Assembly: GCF_900188165.1 (NCBI RefSeq)
Contig: NZ_FZOS01000014.1
Coordinates: 29,321 to 93,320 of the forward strand
DNA: 64,000 nt
Direction: 5' to 3'
From: Edaphosphingomonas laterariae
GTDB taxonomy: Bacteria; Pseudomonadota; Alphaproteobacteria; Sphingomonadales; Sphingomonadaceae
In this document: positions 55,405 to 63,874 of the stretch, one piece after another
Layout of the letters: each line of letters starts with the position of its first letter
How positions within the stretch are numbered: the first letter of the stretch is position 1
Translations under genes and position numbers: made by a program
The notes under the pieces: model-generated
What the model was told of the DNA's origin: nothing
The model's input: only the letters and a program-made list of their open reading frames with translations
Databases searched by the model: none

Positions 55405-56271
55405 TCAGCCCGCGCTGATCGCGCCGCTGGCCGCCTGGCAGCGGCGCTTGCTGATCGTCCGATCGCCATTCTCTCCGCCGCGCGCGAGGATGACGGTGTT
55501 GCGGCACGTGCCGTCCGCGCCAGCCTCCACCGGGCCGACGACGACGAAGCCGGTCAGCGCATCATCGCTCCACGCCTCGGCCTCGCCCGACGCGAAGGCC
55601 CGGCTCATCGCGCTGCGCACGGCCGGGCGGGCCTCCACCGGGATATTCGCCGCCACGGCCGACGGCTGCGGGCCAGGAGATTCGGCGCGCAGCGGCAGCT
55701 TGCGTTCCAGCGGGAAGATCAGCGGAACGGGTGTCGGAGCGCGAGGGACTGGCTTCGCCATGGCCTGATTGGCGGCAGGTGGCGTTCCGGTGGGTTCGCC
55801 GCCCGTCATAGAAGGCGTCACCAGCGGCGGTGCCGGCACGGAAACGGTGATGACCTTGGCCGCCTGCGGAGCCGGCCGCGCCCATGCCATCCACAGCGCC
55901 GCGCTGGCCGTCACCATTGCCATGCAAGCCGCAGCGAGACCGAGACGGGAGCGCCGCTCGGCCGCCAGCGGCAATTCGCGCCGGGCAACGAAACGCCAGC
56001 GATGATCGCTGCTCACCTGCTGCTCGCGCCGGACCACCACGGAGGCCTTGGCCGATCCGTCCGGCCGGACGAGGATGTCCCAATGCTCCTCGACCCGCGA
56101 ATAGCTGTAGGCCACCGGCGCGGCTTCGCCCCGCGCGCCGACCATCAGCGCATCGGCACTATCGTCGACGAGAAGGTCCTTCCGGGGCGCACGCAGCCGG
56201 GTGGCGACGCCGGCATCCGCCCGCGCCTCACGATCCCGCCATGGCATATTCGCCCCCGAACGCTTTCGCAT
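55405..56271 (-). CDS. Single-pass membrane protein of unknown function
   Basis: A 288-residue protein with a soluble N-terminal region (about 1-115; contains YSYSRVEEHWDILVRPDG), one transmembrane helix (about 120-140) and a Pro/Ala-rich linker. A C-terminal domain carries two cysteines (GTCRNTVIL and KRRCQAASG), consistent with a periplasmic disulfide. The C-terminus resembles the surface-antigen-like domains of Rickettsiales-type RT0821 proteins only loosely. GGAGGGGGA precedes the ATG at 56271 directly. I do not recognise a function. Confidence 0.75.
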   Translation of the reverse strand: MRKRSGANMPWRDREARADAGVATRLRAPRKDLLVDDSADALMVGARGEAAPVAYSYSRVEEHWDILVRPDGSAKASVVVRREQQVSSDHRWRFVARRELPLAAERRSRLGLAAACMAMVTASAALWMAWARPAPQAAKVITVSVPAPPLVTPSMTGGEPTGTPPAANQAMAKPVPRAPTPVPLIFPLERKLPLRAESPGPQPSAVAANIPVEARPAVRSAMSRAFASGEAEAWSDDALTGFVVVGPVEAGADGTCRNTVILARGGENGDRTISKRRCQAASGAISAG

Positions 56272-56337
56272 TCCCCCTCCGCACATGCGAAGGACCATCT
56301 TAGCATCAATGGTTAAGAATAGGCAAAATCGCCTGTT

Positions 56338-56580
56338 TCAGTGAACCGTGCCCGTCGCGTGATCGGCCGAAAGAAGGAGAATCACCCGCTCGACCTGCCG
56401 CCAGCGGCAGAAGTGGGAAAGATTGCCGAGATCGCGGCTGCGTTCGGCCCGCGATGCGGCTTCCAGCCCGGCTTCGTCGCCAAAGGCATGGATCAGTGCT
56501 TCGGCCTGATCGAATGTCGCCCGGTCGGCGATGTAGAGCTGGGCGTGAATCGGCTTTCCCCTTGATCGGCCAGCCAACAA
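56338..56580 (-). CDS. Small conserved-looking protein of unknown function
   Basis: An 80-codon frame whose sequence looks genuinely protein-like: ADRATFDQAEALIHAFGDEAG, ERSRDLGNLSHFCRWRQVERVILLLS. The pattern resembles small sphingomonad hypothetical proteins. There is no ATG at the N-terminus; the TTG at 56578-56580 or 56575-56577 would be the start, without a clear ribosome site. It lies between two other unknown genes. Function unknown; the start is the weakest part of the call. Confidence 0.5.
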   Translation of the reverse strand: MLAGRSRGKPIHAQLYIADRATFDQAEALIHAFGDEAGLEAASRAERSRDLGNLSHFCRWRQVERVILLLSADHATGTVH

Positions 56581-56734
56581 TCAAGAGCCATGCCAGTCGC
56601 GGGCGCTGATCGCGGAGGACGGTGCTCAGCGCAACACGATCGTCAACGCCGCGTTGACCAAATGCCGCCGCGGGACGACTGTTCCGATTTGGGACAGACT
56701 AGCGTCCCGGATCAAGCGATGGCAAAGGACCGGC

Positions 56735-56914
56735 ATGTCGCAGCCCTCCGCCCCCCGCAGCCCGCGCGCCACCGGGTCGATCCTCGCCTTCACGATCATC
56801 GCCGGCGCGGTGATCGGCCTGTTCACGCATCAGCCGACCATCGGCCTGCTGATCGGCGCGGGCGTCGGCACTGTCATCTCGATCGCCTTCTGGCTGAAGG
56901 ATCGGCGCGGCTGA
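56735..56914 (+). CDS. Small membrane protein, two hydrophobic segments
   Basis: A 59-residue protein with two short hydrophobic helices (AFTIIAGAVIGLF at about 17-29, LLIGAGVGTVISIAFWL at about 37-53) and a basic C-terminus DRRG. The ATG at 56735 is the natural start after GGCAAAGGACCGGC. Its stop is next to the convergent S24 repressor gene. Function unknown. Confidence 0.7.
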   Translation: MSQPSAPRSPRATGSILAFTIIAGAVIGLFTHQPTIGLLIGAGVGTVISIAFWLKDRRG

Positions 56915-57613
56915 TCAGCGGAAGCGCCGGCCGCCCCAGACAACGCGGCCGACGATATGGATGTCGTGCGGATCGCAATCGGCGAGCGGCGGATAGGCCG
57001 GATTGTCGCTGGCCACCGTCACCCGCCGATCGGCCGGCTGGATCAGCAGGCGCTTGACCAGCAGCACATCATCGACCCGCAAAACATAGACGCCGTCGCG
57101 CAGCCGGTCCGCCCCGTCGCCACGATCGACAAGGATGTCGTCGCCATCGGCCAGGGTGGGCAGCATCGAATCGCCCTCCACGCGAATCAGCGACAGGCCC
57201 ACCGGCCCGCCCGGCGCCAGCGCGCGCAACCAGCCGGCATCGAAGGCGAAGCGCCTGTCGCCGCGCCGATCCTCGCTTAGCTCCGCATCCAGCGTGCCCG
57301 GCCCCGCCGACGCGCGCACCGCAAGCCGTGGCACCGCGACGAATTCACTCGTCCGGCGTGATCCGCCGCGTTCCGCCGTCGCAACCCTGGGCCCGGCCGG
57401 CCGCGCCGGACCACCCAGCAAGGCTTCATCCACGCCGAAATAGCGGGCCAGCGCCGCACGATCGGCCTCGTCCAGCTTGCGCGGCGTTCCGCGCTTGATG
57501 AACTGCTGGATATAGGCCGGGTTGCGGCCAAGCATGCGCGACAGCGAGGCATAGTCCTCCCCGCGCTCCCGAACGAGCGCCTCAAGCGTCGCGCGTGGAT
57601 CGGCATCGGCCAT
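56915..57613 (-). CDS. S24-family (LexA/CI-like) repressor with predicted autocleavage
   Basis: A 232-residue protein. The N-terminus has a helix-turn-helix (about 14-60, SRMLGRNPAYIQQFIKRG) and the C-terminal half is a peptidase S24 domain. The catalytic Ser149 is in VEGDSMLPT and Lys187 in VLLVKRL, 38 residues apart as in LexA. An Ala103-Gly104 pair in ASAGPG lies before the domain and could be the self-cleavage bond. It is not the housekeeping LexA, whose N-terminus differs. The palindrome-rich region upstream (57621-57652) suggests autoregulation, and damage-induced release is a reasonable inference. Confidence 0.88.
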   Translation of the reverse strand: MADADPRATLEALVRERGEDYASLSRMLGRNPAYIQQFIKRGTPRKLDEADRAALARYFGVDEALLGGPARPAGPRVATAERGGSRRTSEFVAVPRLAVRASAGPGTLDAELSEDRRGDRRFAFDAGWLRALAPGGPVGLSLIRVEGDSMLPTLADGDDILVDRGDGADRLRDGVYVLRVDDVLLVKRLLIQPADRRVTVASDNPAYPPLADCDPHDIHIVGRVVWGGRRFR

Positions 57614-57620
57614 GGCGCAT

Positions 57621-57652
57621 CCTATCAATAGGAAATTTCCTAGACAAGTAGG
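57621..57652. promoter_or_regulatory. Nested palindromes, likely operator of the S24 repressor
   Basis: TAGGAAATTTCCTA (57629-57642) is a perfect 14-bp palindrome. It overlaps CCTAT-CA-ATAGG (57621-57632) and CCTA...TAGG (57639-57652), giving a ladder of TAGG/CCTA half-sites. It begins eight bases upstream of the repressor start and about 65 bp before the divergent small gene, so bound protein could control both. Confidence 0.65.
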
Positions 57653-57718
57653 ATTTCACCCATGAGAACATAATGGGAACATACTCCCGCGAGTCGGGTG
57701 AGGAAAGGAGAAGCCGCC

Positions 57719-57907
57719 ATGACCCTCTTGTTCGCGATCGAGCGTCATCTGCACCGCACGCAGATACCGCCGTCGCGTTTCGGGCGGAATGCGGTCAACG
57801 ACCCCCGTCTGGTCCACGATCTGCGCCGTGGCCGCGAACCGCGTGATGCGATGGCGATCCGCGTCCTGGCCTATATCGCCGCGTGCGAAGCGCAGGTGGA
57901 CGCATGA
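57719..57907 (+). CDS. Small HTH-like protein divergent from the S24 repressor
   Basis: A 62-residue protein, MTLLFAIERHLHR followed by SRFGRNAVNDPRLVHDLRRGRE. The tRFGR...DPrfV.dLr.GRe pattern looks like the DNA-recognition half of a small Cro/CI-like helix-turn-helix protein known from sphingomonads. An AAAGGAG ribosome site precedes the ATG at 57719. Its stop overlaps the next start (ATGA). It may form a regulatory pair with the S24 protein. Function inferred only. Confidence 0.72.
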   Translation: MTLLFAIERHLHRTQIPPSRFGRNAVNDPRLVHDLRRGREPRDAMAIRVLAYIAACEAQVDA

Positions 57908-58215
57908 TGCCGTGCACCGATCATGCGCTCGCCCGCGCGCTGGTGGCTCTGCTGACGGCTTACGGCCCCGTGCAGCCGATCGGGCATGAAATGGCGGATT
58001 GGGCCAGCGCCACCTTCAGCGGCGAGAGCCACCTCGTCCGGCTGAAAATGCCCTGCCCTTCCCCACCAGACATGATCGCGCTCGCCACCACGCTGGCCGA
58101 AGCCGAGATCGAGTTGGGCAACCGGCTGCTCGCCGATCTCGCCCTCGCCGGCCATGCGCGGGATGGCGAGGACATGATTTTGGAAATCGAGGCGCTGACG
58201 CTCGTGCCGAGCTGA
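57904..58215 (+). CDS. Hypothetical protein coupled to the small HTH-like gene
   Basis: A 103-residue soluble protein with alternating helices: TDHALARALVALLTAYGPVQ near the N-terminus and LAEAEIELGNRLLADLA in the middle. The ATG at 57904 overlaps the previous stop as ATGA; a second ATG at 57907 also exists. No known domain is recognised. By position it shares control with the HTH-like gene and the S24 repressor. Confidence 0.72.
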   Translation: MMPCTDHALARALVALLTAYGPVQPIGHEMADWASATFSGESHLVRLKMPCPSPPDMIALATTLAEAEIELGNRLLADLALAGHARDGEDMILEIEALTLVPS

Positions 58216-58219
58216 GCGT

Positions 58220-58885
58220 TCAGCCGCGCGGCGCCGCCATCCGCTGAAGATCGGCGATGGTGGCGCGCAGCGCCGCGTCATCAGGCTGATCGGCCCGCGC
58301 GCGCGCCGGTGCAGGCGCCGACAGGCGCTCCGCTGGCGATACCGGCGTCGCATCCACCACCACCACGCCGCCCGGCGCCATCTCGGCCGCCAGCCGCTCC
58401 ATAAGCTCGGCGATCGGCGCTTCGGTGAAGGTGGGCGGGCTTTCCGGCTCGGCCGCATGGTCGAGCAGCAGCTCGTCGTCCGTTTCCGCTTCGGGCGCCA
58501 GGGCGGGCGGGAAATCGACGATCGCGTCGAGGATCAGCGGCTTCACCACCGGATCGGGCCGAACGACGAGCGTGGTGAAATCCTGCGCGGCGCCGGGCGT
58601 CAGCCAATCTTCGTGATCGTCGCCCTCATCCGCCAGATCGGCCGGTTGCGCCGCCTTGTCGATCCGCCGGAATACCAGCCAGGTCAGGGTCGTGGCGATC
58701 AATGCGGGCGCCGCGATCAGCACCGTGCGCCCCGGCGATCCGGTGGGCATGGCCAGCAGGTCCGACCAGGCCTGCACCACCGGCCCCGGCATCGCCCAGC
58801 AGAAAAACGCCATCGCCCCGCCCAGCATCACCGCCGCGACGGGGCCCACCGGCCACCTTTCCATGCGCGCCGCGGCGCGTTCCAT
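58220..58885 (-). CDS. Membrane protein of unknown function
   Basis: A 221-residue protein with two N-terminal hydrophobic segments (about 16-40 and 50-70, with AMPGPVVQAW between), then an acidic, proline- and alanine-rich, probably disordered region. A short conserved-looking stretch is LMERLAAEMAPGGVVVVDATP. The ATG at 58883-58885 is chosen; a GTG at 58906 and an ATG at 58864 are alternatives. Function unknown. Confidence 0.65.
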   Translation of the reverse strand: MERAAARMERWPVGPVAAVMLGGAMAFFCWAMPGPVVQAWSDLLAMPTGSPGRTVLIAAPALIATTLTWLVFRRIDKAAQPADLADEGDDHEDWLTPGAAQDFTTLVVRPDPVVKPLILDAIVDFPPALAPEAETDDELLLDHAAEPESPPTFTEAPIAELMERLAAEMAPGGVVVVDATPVSPAERLSAPAPARARADQPDDAALRATIADLQRMAAPRG

Positions 58886-58964
58886 CCAACCCGTTCCGAC
58901 CACCACGCACGCCCGCCGATATCGAAGATGTCAGGCGTAAACGCGATGGCTTAACGCCGCCCTT

Positions 58965-60053
58965 ATGCCCCGCGCAGGCATGCCGCGCCGGAACGAACTG
59001 CGCAACCCATGCGTTCGCCGCCGGTCCATTCTTCGGGAGAAACCGCCGGCCGTGCTCCATTATGTCGACGATGCGAGCCCCGGGATCACGCGTAAAAGGT
59101 TGAGCCACGGCTGGGCCTATTTCAGCGCGGCAGGAAAGCGCATCACCCGCCGCAGCACGATCGACCGGCTGAACGCCATCGCCCTGCCGCCCGCCTATCG
59201 CGACGCCTGGTTCTGCCGCGATGAACGCGGCCATATCCAGGCGATCGGCTGGGACGAAAAGGGCCGCAAGCAATATCGCTACCATGCCGATTTCCGCGCC
59301 GCGCAGGATGCCGCCAAATATGATCGCTGCGCCGATTTCGGCCGCGCGCTGCCCCGCATCCGGGCCAGGGTGGAACAGGATCTGGCCCGCCGCGCGCTCG
59401 ATCGCGATCGCGTCGTCGCGGCGATCGTCCGGCTGCTCGATCTCGGCCGGGTGCGGATCGGCAATCCGGGCTATACGAAGGCGAACCGCAGTTTCGGCGC
59501 GACCACCCTGCGCAGCCGCCATGCCGAGGTGCACGGCCATCGCGTCCGGCTCGAATATCGGGCGAAATCAGGCAAGATCCAGCAATTGACGATCAGCGAC
59601 GCGCGGCTCGCCCGCATCGTCCGCCGCTGCCAGGATCTGCCCGGCCAGAATCTGTTCCAATATCTGGATGCCGATGGCACGCCCCATCCGGTCAGTTCGG
59701 GCGACGTGAACGATTATCTGCGCGCGGCATCCGGCGCGGATTTCACCGCCAAGCATTTCCGCACCTGGGCCGCCAGCGTGATCGCCTTCGCCACATGGGT
59801 CGAAGCCGGCGGCCACTTGTCGATCGGCGCGATGCTGGAACCCGTGGCGCAGGCGCTGGGCAACACACCGGCCATCGCGCGCAAATCCTATGTCCACCCG
59901 GCGCTGATCGAACTGGCCGGGCAGCGCACCCCGCTGCCTGCGGGGTTGAAGCTTCCCCGCCGGACGAAATATCTGTCGCCGCCGGAACGTGGCCTGATTA
60001 CGTTCCTCGACACCCTGGCCAAGACGGCCCAATGCCAACCGGAAGCAGCCTGA
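58965..60053 (+). CDS. DNA topoisomerase IB (poxvirus-type)
   Basis: A 362-residue type IB topoisomerase relaxing supercoils by a 3'-phosphotyrosyl intermediate. The core carries SYGATTL-like NRSFGATTLRSRH, RLEYRAKSGK and KHFRTWAASV. The nucleophile is Tyr309 in ARKSYVHP. The arginine/lysine set of the active site is spread over these blocks. The bacterial enzymes resemble the small viral ones. The ATG at 58965 or at 58980 could be the start. Its stop shares a base with the MscS start (TGATG). Confidence 0.92.
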   Translation: MPRAGMPRRNELRNPCVRRRSILREKPPAVLHYVDDASPGITRKRLSHGWAYFSAAGKRITRRSTIDRLNAIALPPAYRDAWFCRDERGHIQAIGWDEKGRKQYRYHADFRAAQDAAKYDRCADFGRALPRIRARVEQDLARRALDRDRVVAAIVRLLDLGRVRIGNPGYTKANRSFGATTLRSRHAEVHGHRVRLEYRAKSGKIQQLTISDARLARIVRRCQDLPGQNLFQYLDADGTPHPVSSGDVNDYLRAASGADFTAKHFRTWAASVIAFATWVEAGGHLSIGAMLEPVAQALGNTPAIARKSYVHPALIELAGQRTPLPAGLKLPRRTKYLSPPERGLITFLDTLAKTAQCQPEAA

Positions 60054-61237
60054 TGCCCCAATCGAACAGCACCGCCACTCCACCGGCGGCGGACAAGACC
60101 CCTTATGCCGACAAGGTCGAGCGCCTGTGGACGGACAGCTATGGCTGGGTCGTAAGCCACAGCACGCAGATCCTGATCGGCGTGGCGATTGCGGCGGTGA
60201 TCGTACTGGCGCTGCTCGGCCTCAAGCGGTTCGGTATCCACCTGTGCCGGGATCGCGAAAATCGCGGGCATTGGGCCTTCATCCTGGGCCGTGCGCTGGC
60301 CCGGACGCGGCTATGGTTCATGGTCGCGGTCGCCCTCCAGCTCGTCTCCGCTTATGCCGATGCCCCCGGCTTCGTCAGCGGCACGGCGAGCTTCCTGTTC
60401 ACCATCGCATCGGTGCTGCAGGTGGCGATCTGGGCGCGCGTGCTGATCCTCGGCCTGGTCGAACATCGCAGCGTGGGGGCCAGCGCCGAGGATGCGGCGG
60501 CGATCGGCAGCGCGATGAACATCATCCGCCTGCTCGTCACCGTTGCGGTATTCGCGATCGCCACAATCGTCATCCTCGACAATCTGGGCGTCAACGTCAC
60601 CGGCCTCGTTGCCGGTCTCGGCATCGGCGGCATCGCGATCGGCCTTGCCGCGCAGGGCATCTTTTCGGATCTGTTCGCGGCGCTTTCAATCCTGTTCGAC
60701 AAGCCGTTCCAGCGCGGCGAAGGCATCCGTTTCGACCAGACGACCGGCACGGTGGAGACGATCGGCCTGAAATCCACCCGCATCCGTTCCACCACGGGCG
60801 AGCAGATCGTCATTTCCAACGCCAACCTGCTCAACAAGGAATTGCGCAATTTCGACCGGCTGGACCACCGCCGGATGATCCACCGCTTCGGCGTCACCTA
60901 CCAGACGACGCCCGAGGTGCTGGAAGCGATCCCGTCGATGATCAAGAAGATCGTGCTGGCCCATCCCAAATGCACCTTCCTGCGGTGCGGCATGGCCGCC
61001 TATGGCGCCTCCAGCCTCGATTTCGAGCTGCAGTACGACATTCACTCGGAAGATTTTGAGGAGGTGTTCACGACCAACCACCGGGTGATGATCGCGATCC
61101 TGAAGCGCTTCAACGACGATGGCATCGAATTCGCTTATCCGACCCAGACGACCTTCACCGCCGCGCCCGATGGCACGCTGGTAATGCCTTATGCCGAACC
61201 GGCCGCACCCAAGGCGAAAGCCACCCCGGCGGCCTGA
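60053..61237 (+). CDS. Mechanosensitive channel of the MscS family
   Basis: A 394-residue MscS-type channel. There are four hydrophobic segments (about 40-58, 82-102, 115-135, 155-185) and the pore helix GLGIGGIAIGLAAQGIFSD (near 190-210), then the beta domain with DKPFQRGEGIRF and STRIRSTTGEQIVISNANL. It releases solutes on hypo-osmotic shock, by family knowledge. Its ATG overlaps the topoisomerase stop. A 10-bp hairpin follows the stop. Confidence 0.92.
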   Translation: MPQSNSTATPPAADKTPYADKVERLWTDSYGWVVSHSTQILIGVAIAAVIVLALLGLKRFGIHLCRDRENRGHWAFILGRALARTRLWFMVAVALQLVSAYADAPGFVSGTASFLFTIASVLQVAIWARVLILGLVEHRSVGASAEDAAAIGSAMNIIRLLVTVAVFAIATIVILDNLGVNVTGLVAGLGIGGIAIGLAAQGIFSDLFAALSILFDKPFQRGEGIRFDQTTGTVETIGLKSTRIRSTTGEQIVISNANLLNKELRNFDRLDHRRMIHRFGVTYQTTPEVLEAIPSMIKKIVLAHPKCTFLRCGMAAYGASSLDFELQYDIHSEDFEEVFTTNHRVMIAILKRFNDDGIEFAYPTQTTFTAAPDGTLVMPYAEPAAPKAKATPAA

Positions 61238-61257
61238 CAGGGCTCAAGCGCCGCCGC

Positions 61258-61285
61258 CCATCGCGCCCCAACTCCGGCGCGATGG
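61258..61285 (+). terminator. Hairpin after the MscS gene
   Basis: CCATCGCGCC (61258-61267) and GGCGCGATGG (61276-61285) form a perfect 10-bp stem with an 8-nt loop, 20 bp after the stop. No T-tract. Confidence 0.45.
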
Positions 61286-61311
61286 CAGCGACAAGGCGGC
61301 ATTCCCGAAGG

Positions 61312-61347
61312 CTGACCCAAAAACTGGCCTAAAGACTGGCCCAAAGG
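61312..61347. repeat. Three imperfect 12-bp tandem units
   Basis: CTGACCCAAAAA, CTGGCCTAAAGA and CTGGCCCAAAGG run head to tail in the 285-bp gap between the MscS and MaoC genes. The gap otherwise holds the hairpin at 61258 and the palindrome at 61466. No gene was supported in it. Confidence 0.5.
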
Positions 61348-61465
61348 CCGGATCACCCGCCGGAAACGCCTGGATACGCACAGCTACTCGAACAGGCTTG
61401 CGCTTTGCCGTGATTCGGATGGCCGTGCGGTGATCTCGATCACAGCATGGTTAATGCTCGCGCAC

Positions 61466-61481
61466 TTGACGTTTACGTCAA
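61466..61481. promoter_or_regulatory. 16-bp palindrome upstream of the MaoC-thiolase genes
   Basis: TTGACGT-TT-ACGTCAA is a perfect inverted repeat with 7-bp arms, 41 bp before the MaoC start. Its form resembles MerR- or TetR-type operators known for acyl-CoA degradation genes in proteobacteria. The controlling protein is not in the window. Confidence 0.6.
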
Positions 61482-61522
61482 CGTAGCACACACCATCCGC
61501 CGAAAAGCAGAGAGGATGGGCC

Positions 61523-61981
61523 ATGGGCACGATCAGCGTTGAGGATTATCAGGCAAAGACCGGTCAGGTGATCGGCACGTCCGAATGGATTCTGGTCGAT
61601 CAGGCGATGATCGATCGCTTCGCCGACGCGACGGGCGACCACCAGTTCATCCATGTGAACCCCGAAATGGCGAAGATGACGCCGTTCGGCGGCACCATCG
61701 CCCACGGCTTCCTGACGTTATCGCTGCTGCCGGTGATGCGCGAAAAGAGCGACGCGCCCGTGCTGGAAGGCATTCGCATGGGCGTGAACTATGGCGGCAA
61801 CAAGGTCCGTTTCCTCACCCCCGTACCGTCGGGATCGCGCGTGCGCGGCCATTTCAAGCTGATCGAGTTCGCCGAAAAGGGCCCCGGCCGCTTCCAGGAA
61901 ATCTGCGAGTTCACCGTCGAGATCGAAGGCCAGGACAAGCCGGCGCTGATCGCCGAATGGATCGCCCAGGTTTTCGCCTGA
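61523..61981 (+). CDS. MaoC family (R)-hydratase
   Basis: A 152-residue hot-dog fold enoyl-CoA hydratase. The active-site Asp39 and His44 are in [14 protein letters not shown], and the HGFLTLSLL helix follows. It hydrates 2-enoyl-CoA to (R)-3-hydroxyacyl-CoA; in other bacteria such enzymes also feed PHA synthesis (PhaJ). GAGAGG precedes the ATG at 61523. It is 73 bp from the thiolase gene on the same strand, so the pair probably works on acyl-CoA chains. Confidence 0.92.
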   Translation: MGTISVEDYQAKTGQVIGTSEWILVDQAMIDRFADATGDHQFIHVNPEMAKMTPFGGTIAHGFLTLSLLPVMREKSDAPVLEGIRMGVNYGGNKVRFLTPVPSGSRVRGHFKLIEFAEKGPGRFQEICEFTVEIEGQDKPALIAEWIAQVFA

Positions 61982-62054
61982 CACCGGGATCGTCCTCCGA
62001 AGGGCAGCCATCCCCCCGCGCCTGCCCGGTCCATGCGATCGAAAGGAACCTATC

Positions 62055-63230
62055 ATGCGTGACGCCGTCATCGTTTCCACCGCCCGCACGCCGATCGGCC
62101 GGGCCTATCGCGGCGCGTTCAACGCGCTCCCCTCTCCCACGCTGGCCGCCCATGCGATCCGCGCCGCCGTCGAACGCGCGAAGGTCGATCCGGCCGCGAT
62201 CGACGATGTCGTGATCGGCGCCGCTCTCCAGCAGGGCGTGCAGGCGACGATCGGGCGCACCGCCGCGCTCCGGGCCGGCCTGCCCGTCACCGTGGCGGGC
62301 GTGTCGGTCGATCGCCAGTGCGCCTCGGGCCTGGAAGCGATCGCCATCGCCGCGCGCAAGGTAATCGTCGATCAGGAGGATATCGTCGTCGCCGGCGGCG
62401 TCGAATCGATCTCGATGGTGCAGACCAAGGAGATACGGCTGGGCTTCGATCCCGAGCTGATCGCGATGCACGACGACGTCTATATGCCGATGCTGCAAAC
62501 CGCCGAAGTGGTGGCCAACCGCTATGGCGTCAGCCGCGCCGCGCAGGACGAATATTCGTTCCAGTCGCAACAGCGCACCGCCGCCGCGCAGGCCGCCGGC
62601 AAGTTCGATGACGAGATCATCCCGGTGACGGCGACGATGCTCGTCACCGACAAGGCGACCGGCGAAACCTCGAAAAAGGAAGTGACGCTCACCCGGGATG
62701 AAGGCAACCGGCCGGAAACCACGCTGGAAGGCCTGACCGCGCTGCAACCGGTGATCGGGCCGAGCGGCTTCATCACGGCCGGCAACGCCAGCCAGCTTTC
62801 AGACGGTGCGTCGGCTTGCGTGGTCATGGAACGCGGCCTCGCCGAAAAGCGCGGGCTGGCGCCGCTTGGCCGCTTCGTCGGCATGGCGGTGGCCGGCACC
62901 AAGCCCGATGAAATGGGCATCGGCCCGGTGTTCGCCGTGCCCAAGCTGCTCGAACGCCACGGCCTCGGCATCGGCGATATCGGCCTGTGGGAATTGAACG
63001 AGGCGTTCGCCGTGCAGGTGCTCTACTGCCGCGACACGCTGGGCATTCCGAACGATCTGCTGAACGTGAATGGCGGCGCGATCTCGATCGGCCATCCTTA
63101 TGGCATGTCGGGCGCGCGCATGGTCGGCCACGCGCTGATCGAAGGCAAACGGCGCGGCGTGCGCCATGTCGTCGTCACCATGTGCGTCGGCGGCGGTATG
63201 GGCGCGGCCGGCCTGTTCGAAGTGCTGTAA
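62055..63230 (+). CDS. Acetyl-CoA C-acyltransferase (thiolase, FadA-like)
   Basis: A 391-residue degradative thiolase cleaving 3-ketoacyl-CoA. The triad is Cys89 in DRQCASG, His347 in [10 protein letters not shown] and Cys377 in TMCVGGGMG. The GHPYGMSG block and DRQCASG distinguish it from the biosynthetic enzyme at 15746. AAAGGAA precedes the ATG at 62055. Together with MaoC it forms the last steps of a beta-oxidation branch; FadE and FadB are not here. Confidence 0.94.
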   Translation: MRDAVIVSTARTPIGRAYRGAFNALPSPTLAAHAIRAAVERAKVDPAAIDDVVIGAALQQGVQATIGRTAALRAGLPVTVAGVSVDRQCASGLEAIAIAARKVIVDQEDIVVAGGVESISMVQTKEIRLGFDPELIAMHDDVYMPMLQTAEVVANRYGVSRAAQDEYSFQSQQRTAAAQAAGKFDDEIIPVTATMLVTDKATGETSKKEVTLTRDEGNRPETTLEGLTALQPVIGPSGFITAGNASQLSDGASACVVMERGLAEKRGLAPLGRFVGMAVAGTKPDEMGIGPVFAVPKLLERHGLGIGDIGLWELNEAFAVQVLYCRDTLGIPNDLLNVNGGAISIGHPYGMSGARMVGHALIEGKRRGVRHVVVTMCVGGGMGAAGLFEVL

Positions 63231-63239
63231 AACGCCAAC

Positions 63240-63263
63240 GCCGCCCCTGCCTTCAGGGGCGGC
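63240..63263 (+). terminator. Hairpin after the thiolase gene
   Basis: GCCGCCCCTG (63240-63249) and CAGGGGCGGC (63254-63263) form a perfect 10-bp stem with a CCTT loop, ten bases after the stop. No T-tract, so a weak terminator or mRNA end-stabiliser. Confidence 0.5.
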
Positions 63264-63323
63264 ACCCGCCGGAACGATCCCCCCGGCCACCGGTTCTTTC
63301 TCCATCACAGGATGGAGGGTGCC

Positions 63324-63806
63324 ATGACCAGCGAAGCCGATATCGAGGCCCGGTTCTGGAAGGAATTACGGTCGAGCCCCGTGCTGATGATCGGGCTGGT
63401 GGGTGCCAGCGAAGCGCATGCGCAACCGATGCACGCCTTCTTCGACGATGACCATGGGCCGATCTGGTTCTTCACATCACGCGGCAACAATCTGGTCGCC
63501 AAGCTCACCCAGTCCCACCATGCCGTCGCCAATTTCATGGCGAAGAACCATGCGGTGTTCGCCACCATCCACGGCCAGCTCAACATCGAAAACGATCCGG
63601 CGGTGATCGACCATTTCTGGAGCCGCGAGGAAGCCGCCTGGTACAAGGAAGGCCGCGACGATCCCGATATCACGCTGCTCCGCCTCGATGCCAGCCGCGC
63701 CGAAATCTGGCTGGGCGGATCGAAGCTCGGCGCCGCGATCGAACGGCTTGTCGGCCGCGACATGAAGGCCGCGCAGGCCGAACGAACCGCGCGCGTCGTG
63801 CTCTAG
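63324..63806 (+). CDS. Pyridoxamine 5'-phosphate oxidase-like / general stress protein
   Basis: A 160-residue split-barrel flavin-binding protein of the general-stress-protein type. Landmarks are MHAFFDDDHGPIWFFTSRGN and EEAAWYKEGRDDPDITLLRL. Family members bind FMN or FAD, and the role is stress-related but ill-defined. GGAGGG lies just before the ATG at 63324; the ATG at 63312 is less well placed. Followed by hairpin repeats. Confidence 0.9.
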   Translation: MTSEADIEARFWKELRSSPVLMIGLVGASEAHAQPMHAFFDDDHGPIWFFTSRGNNLVAKLTQSHHAVANFMAKNHAVFATIHGQLNIENDPAVIDHFWSREEAAWYKEGRDDPDITLLRLDASRAEIWLGGSKLGAAIERLVGRDMKAAQAERTARVVL

Positions 63807-63808
63807 AA

Positions 63809-63850
63809 CGCTTTCCAGGCAGGTGGAATCACCTGCTGACTCGGAAAGCG
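63809..63850. repeat. Nested hairpin repeat after the stress protein gene
   Basis: CGCTTTCC (63809-63816) pairs with GGAAAGCG (63843-63850). Inside is a second perfect stem, GCAGGTG / CACCTGC (63819-63825 and 63830-63836). The form resembles dispersed alphaproteobacterial intergenic repeats. Confidence 0.6.
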
Positions 63851-63874
63851 CGACAAACAAAAACTTAAAGCATT

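Noticed and set aside
61191..61433. A possible 80-residue plus-strand protein with KTGxK repeats
   Set aside because: It overlaps the MscS end in another frame, has no ribosome site, and its repeats come from the 12-bp DNA tandem.
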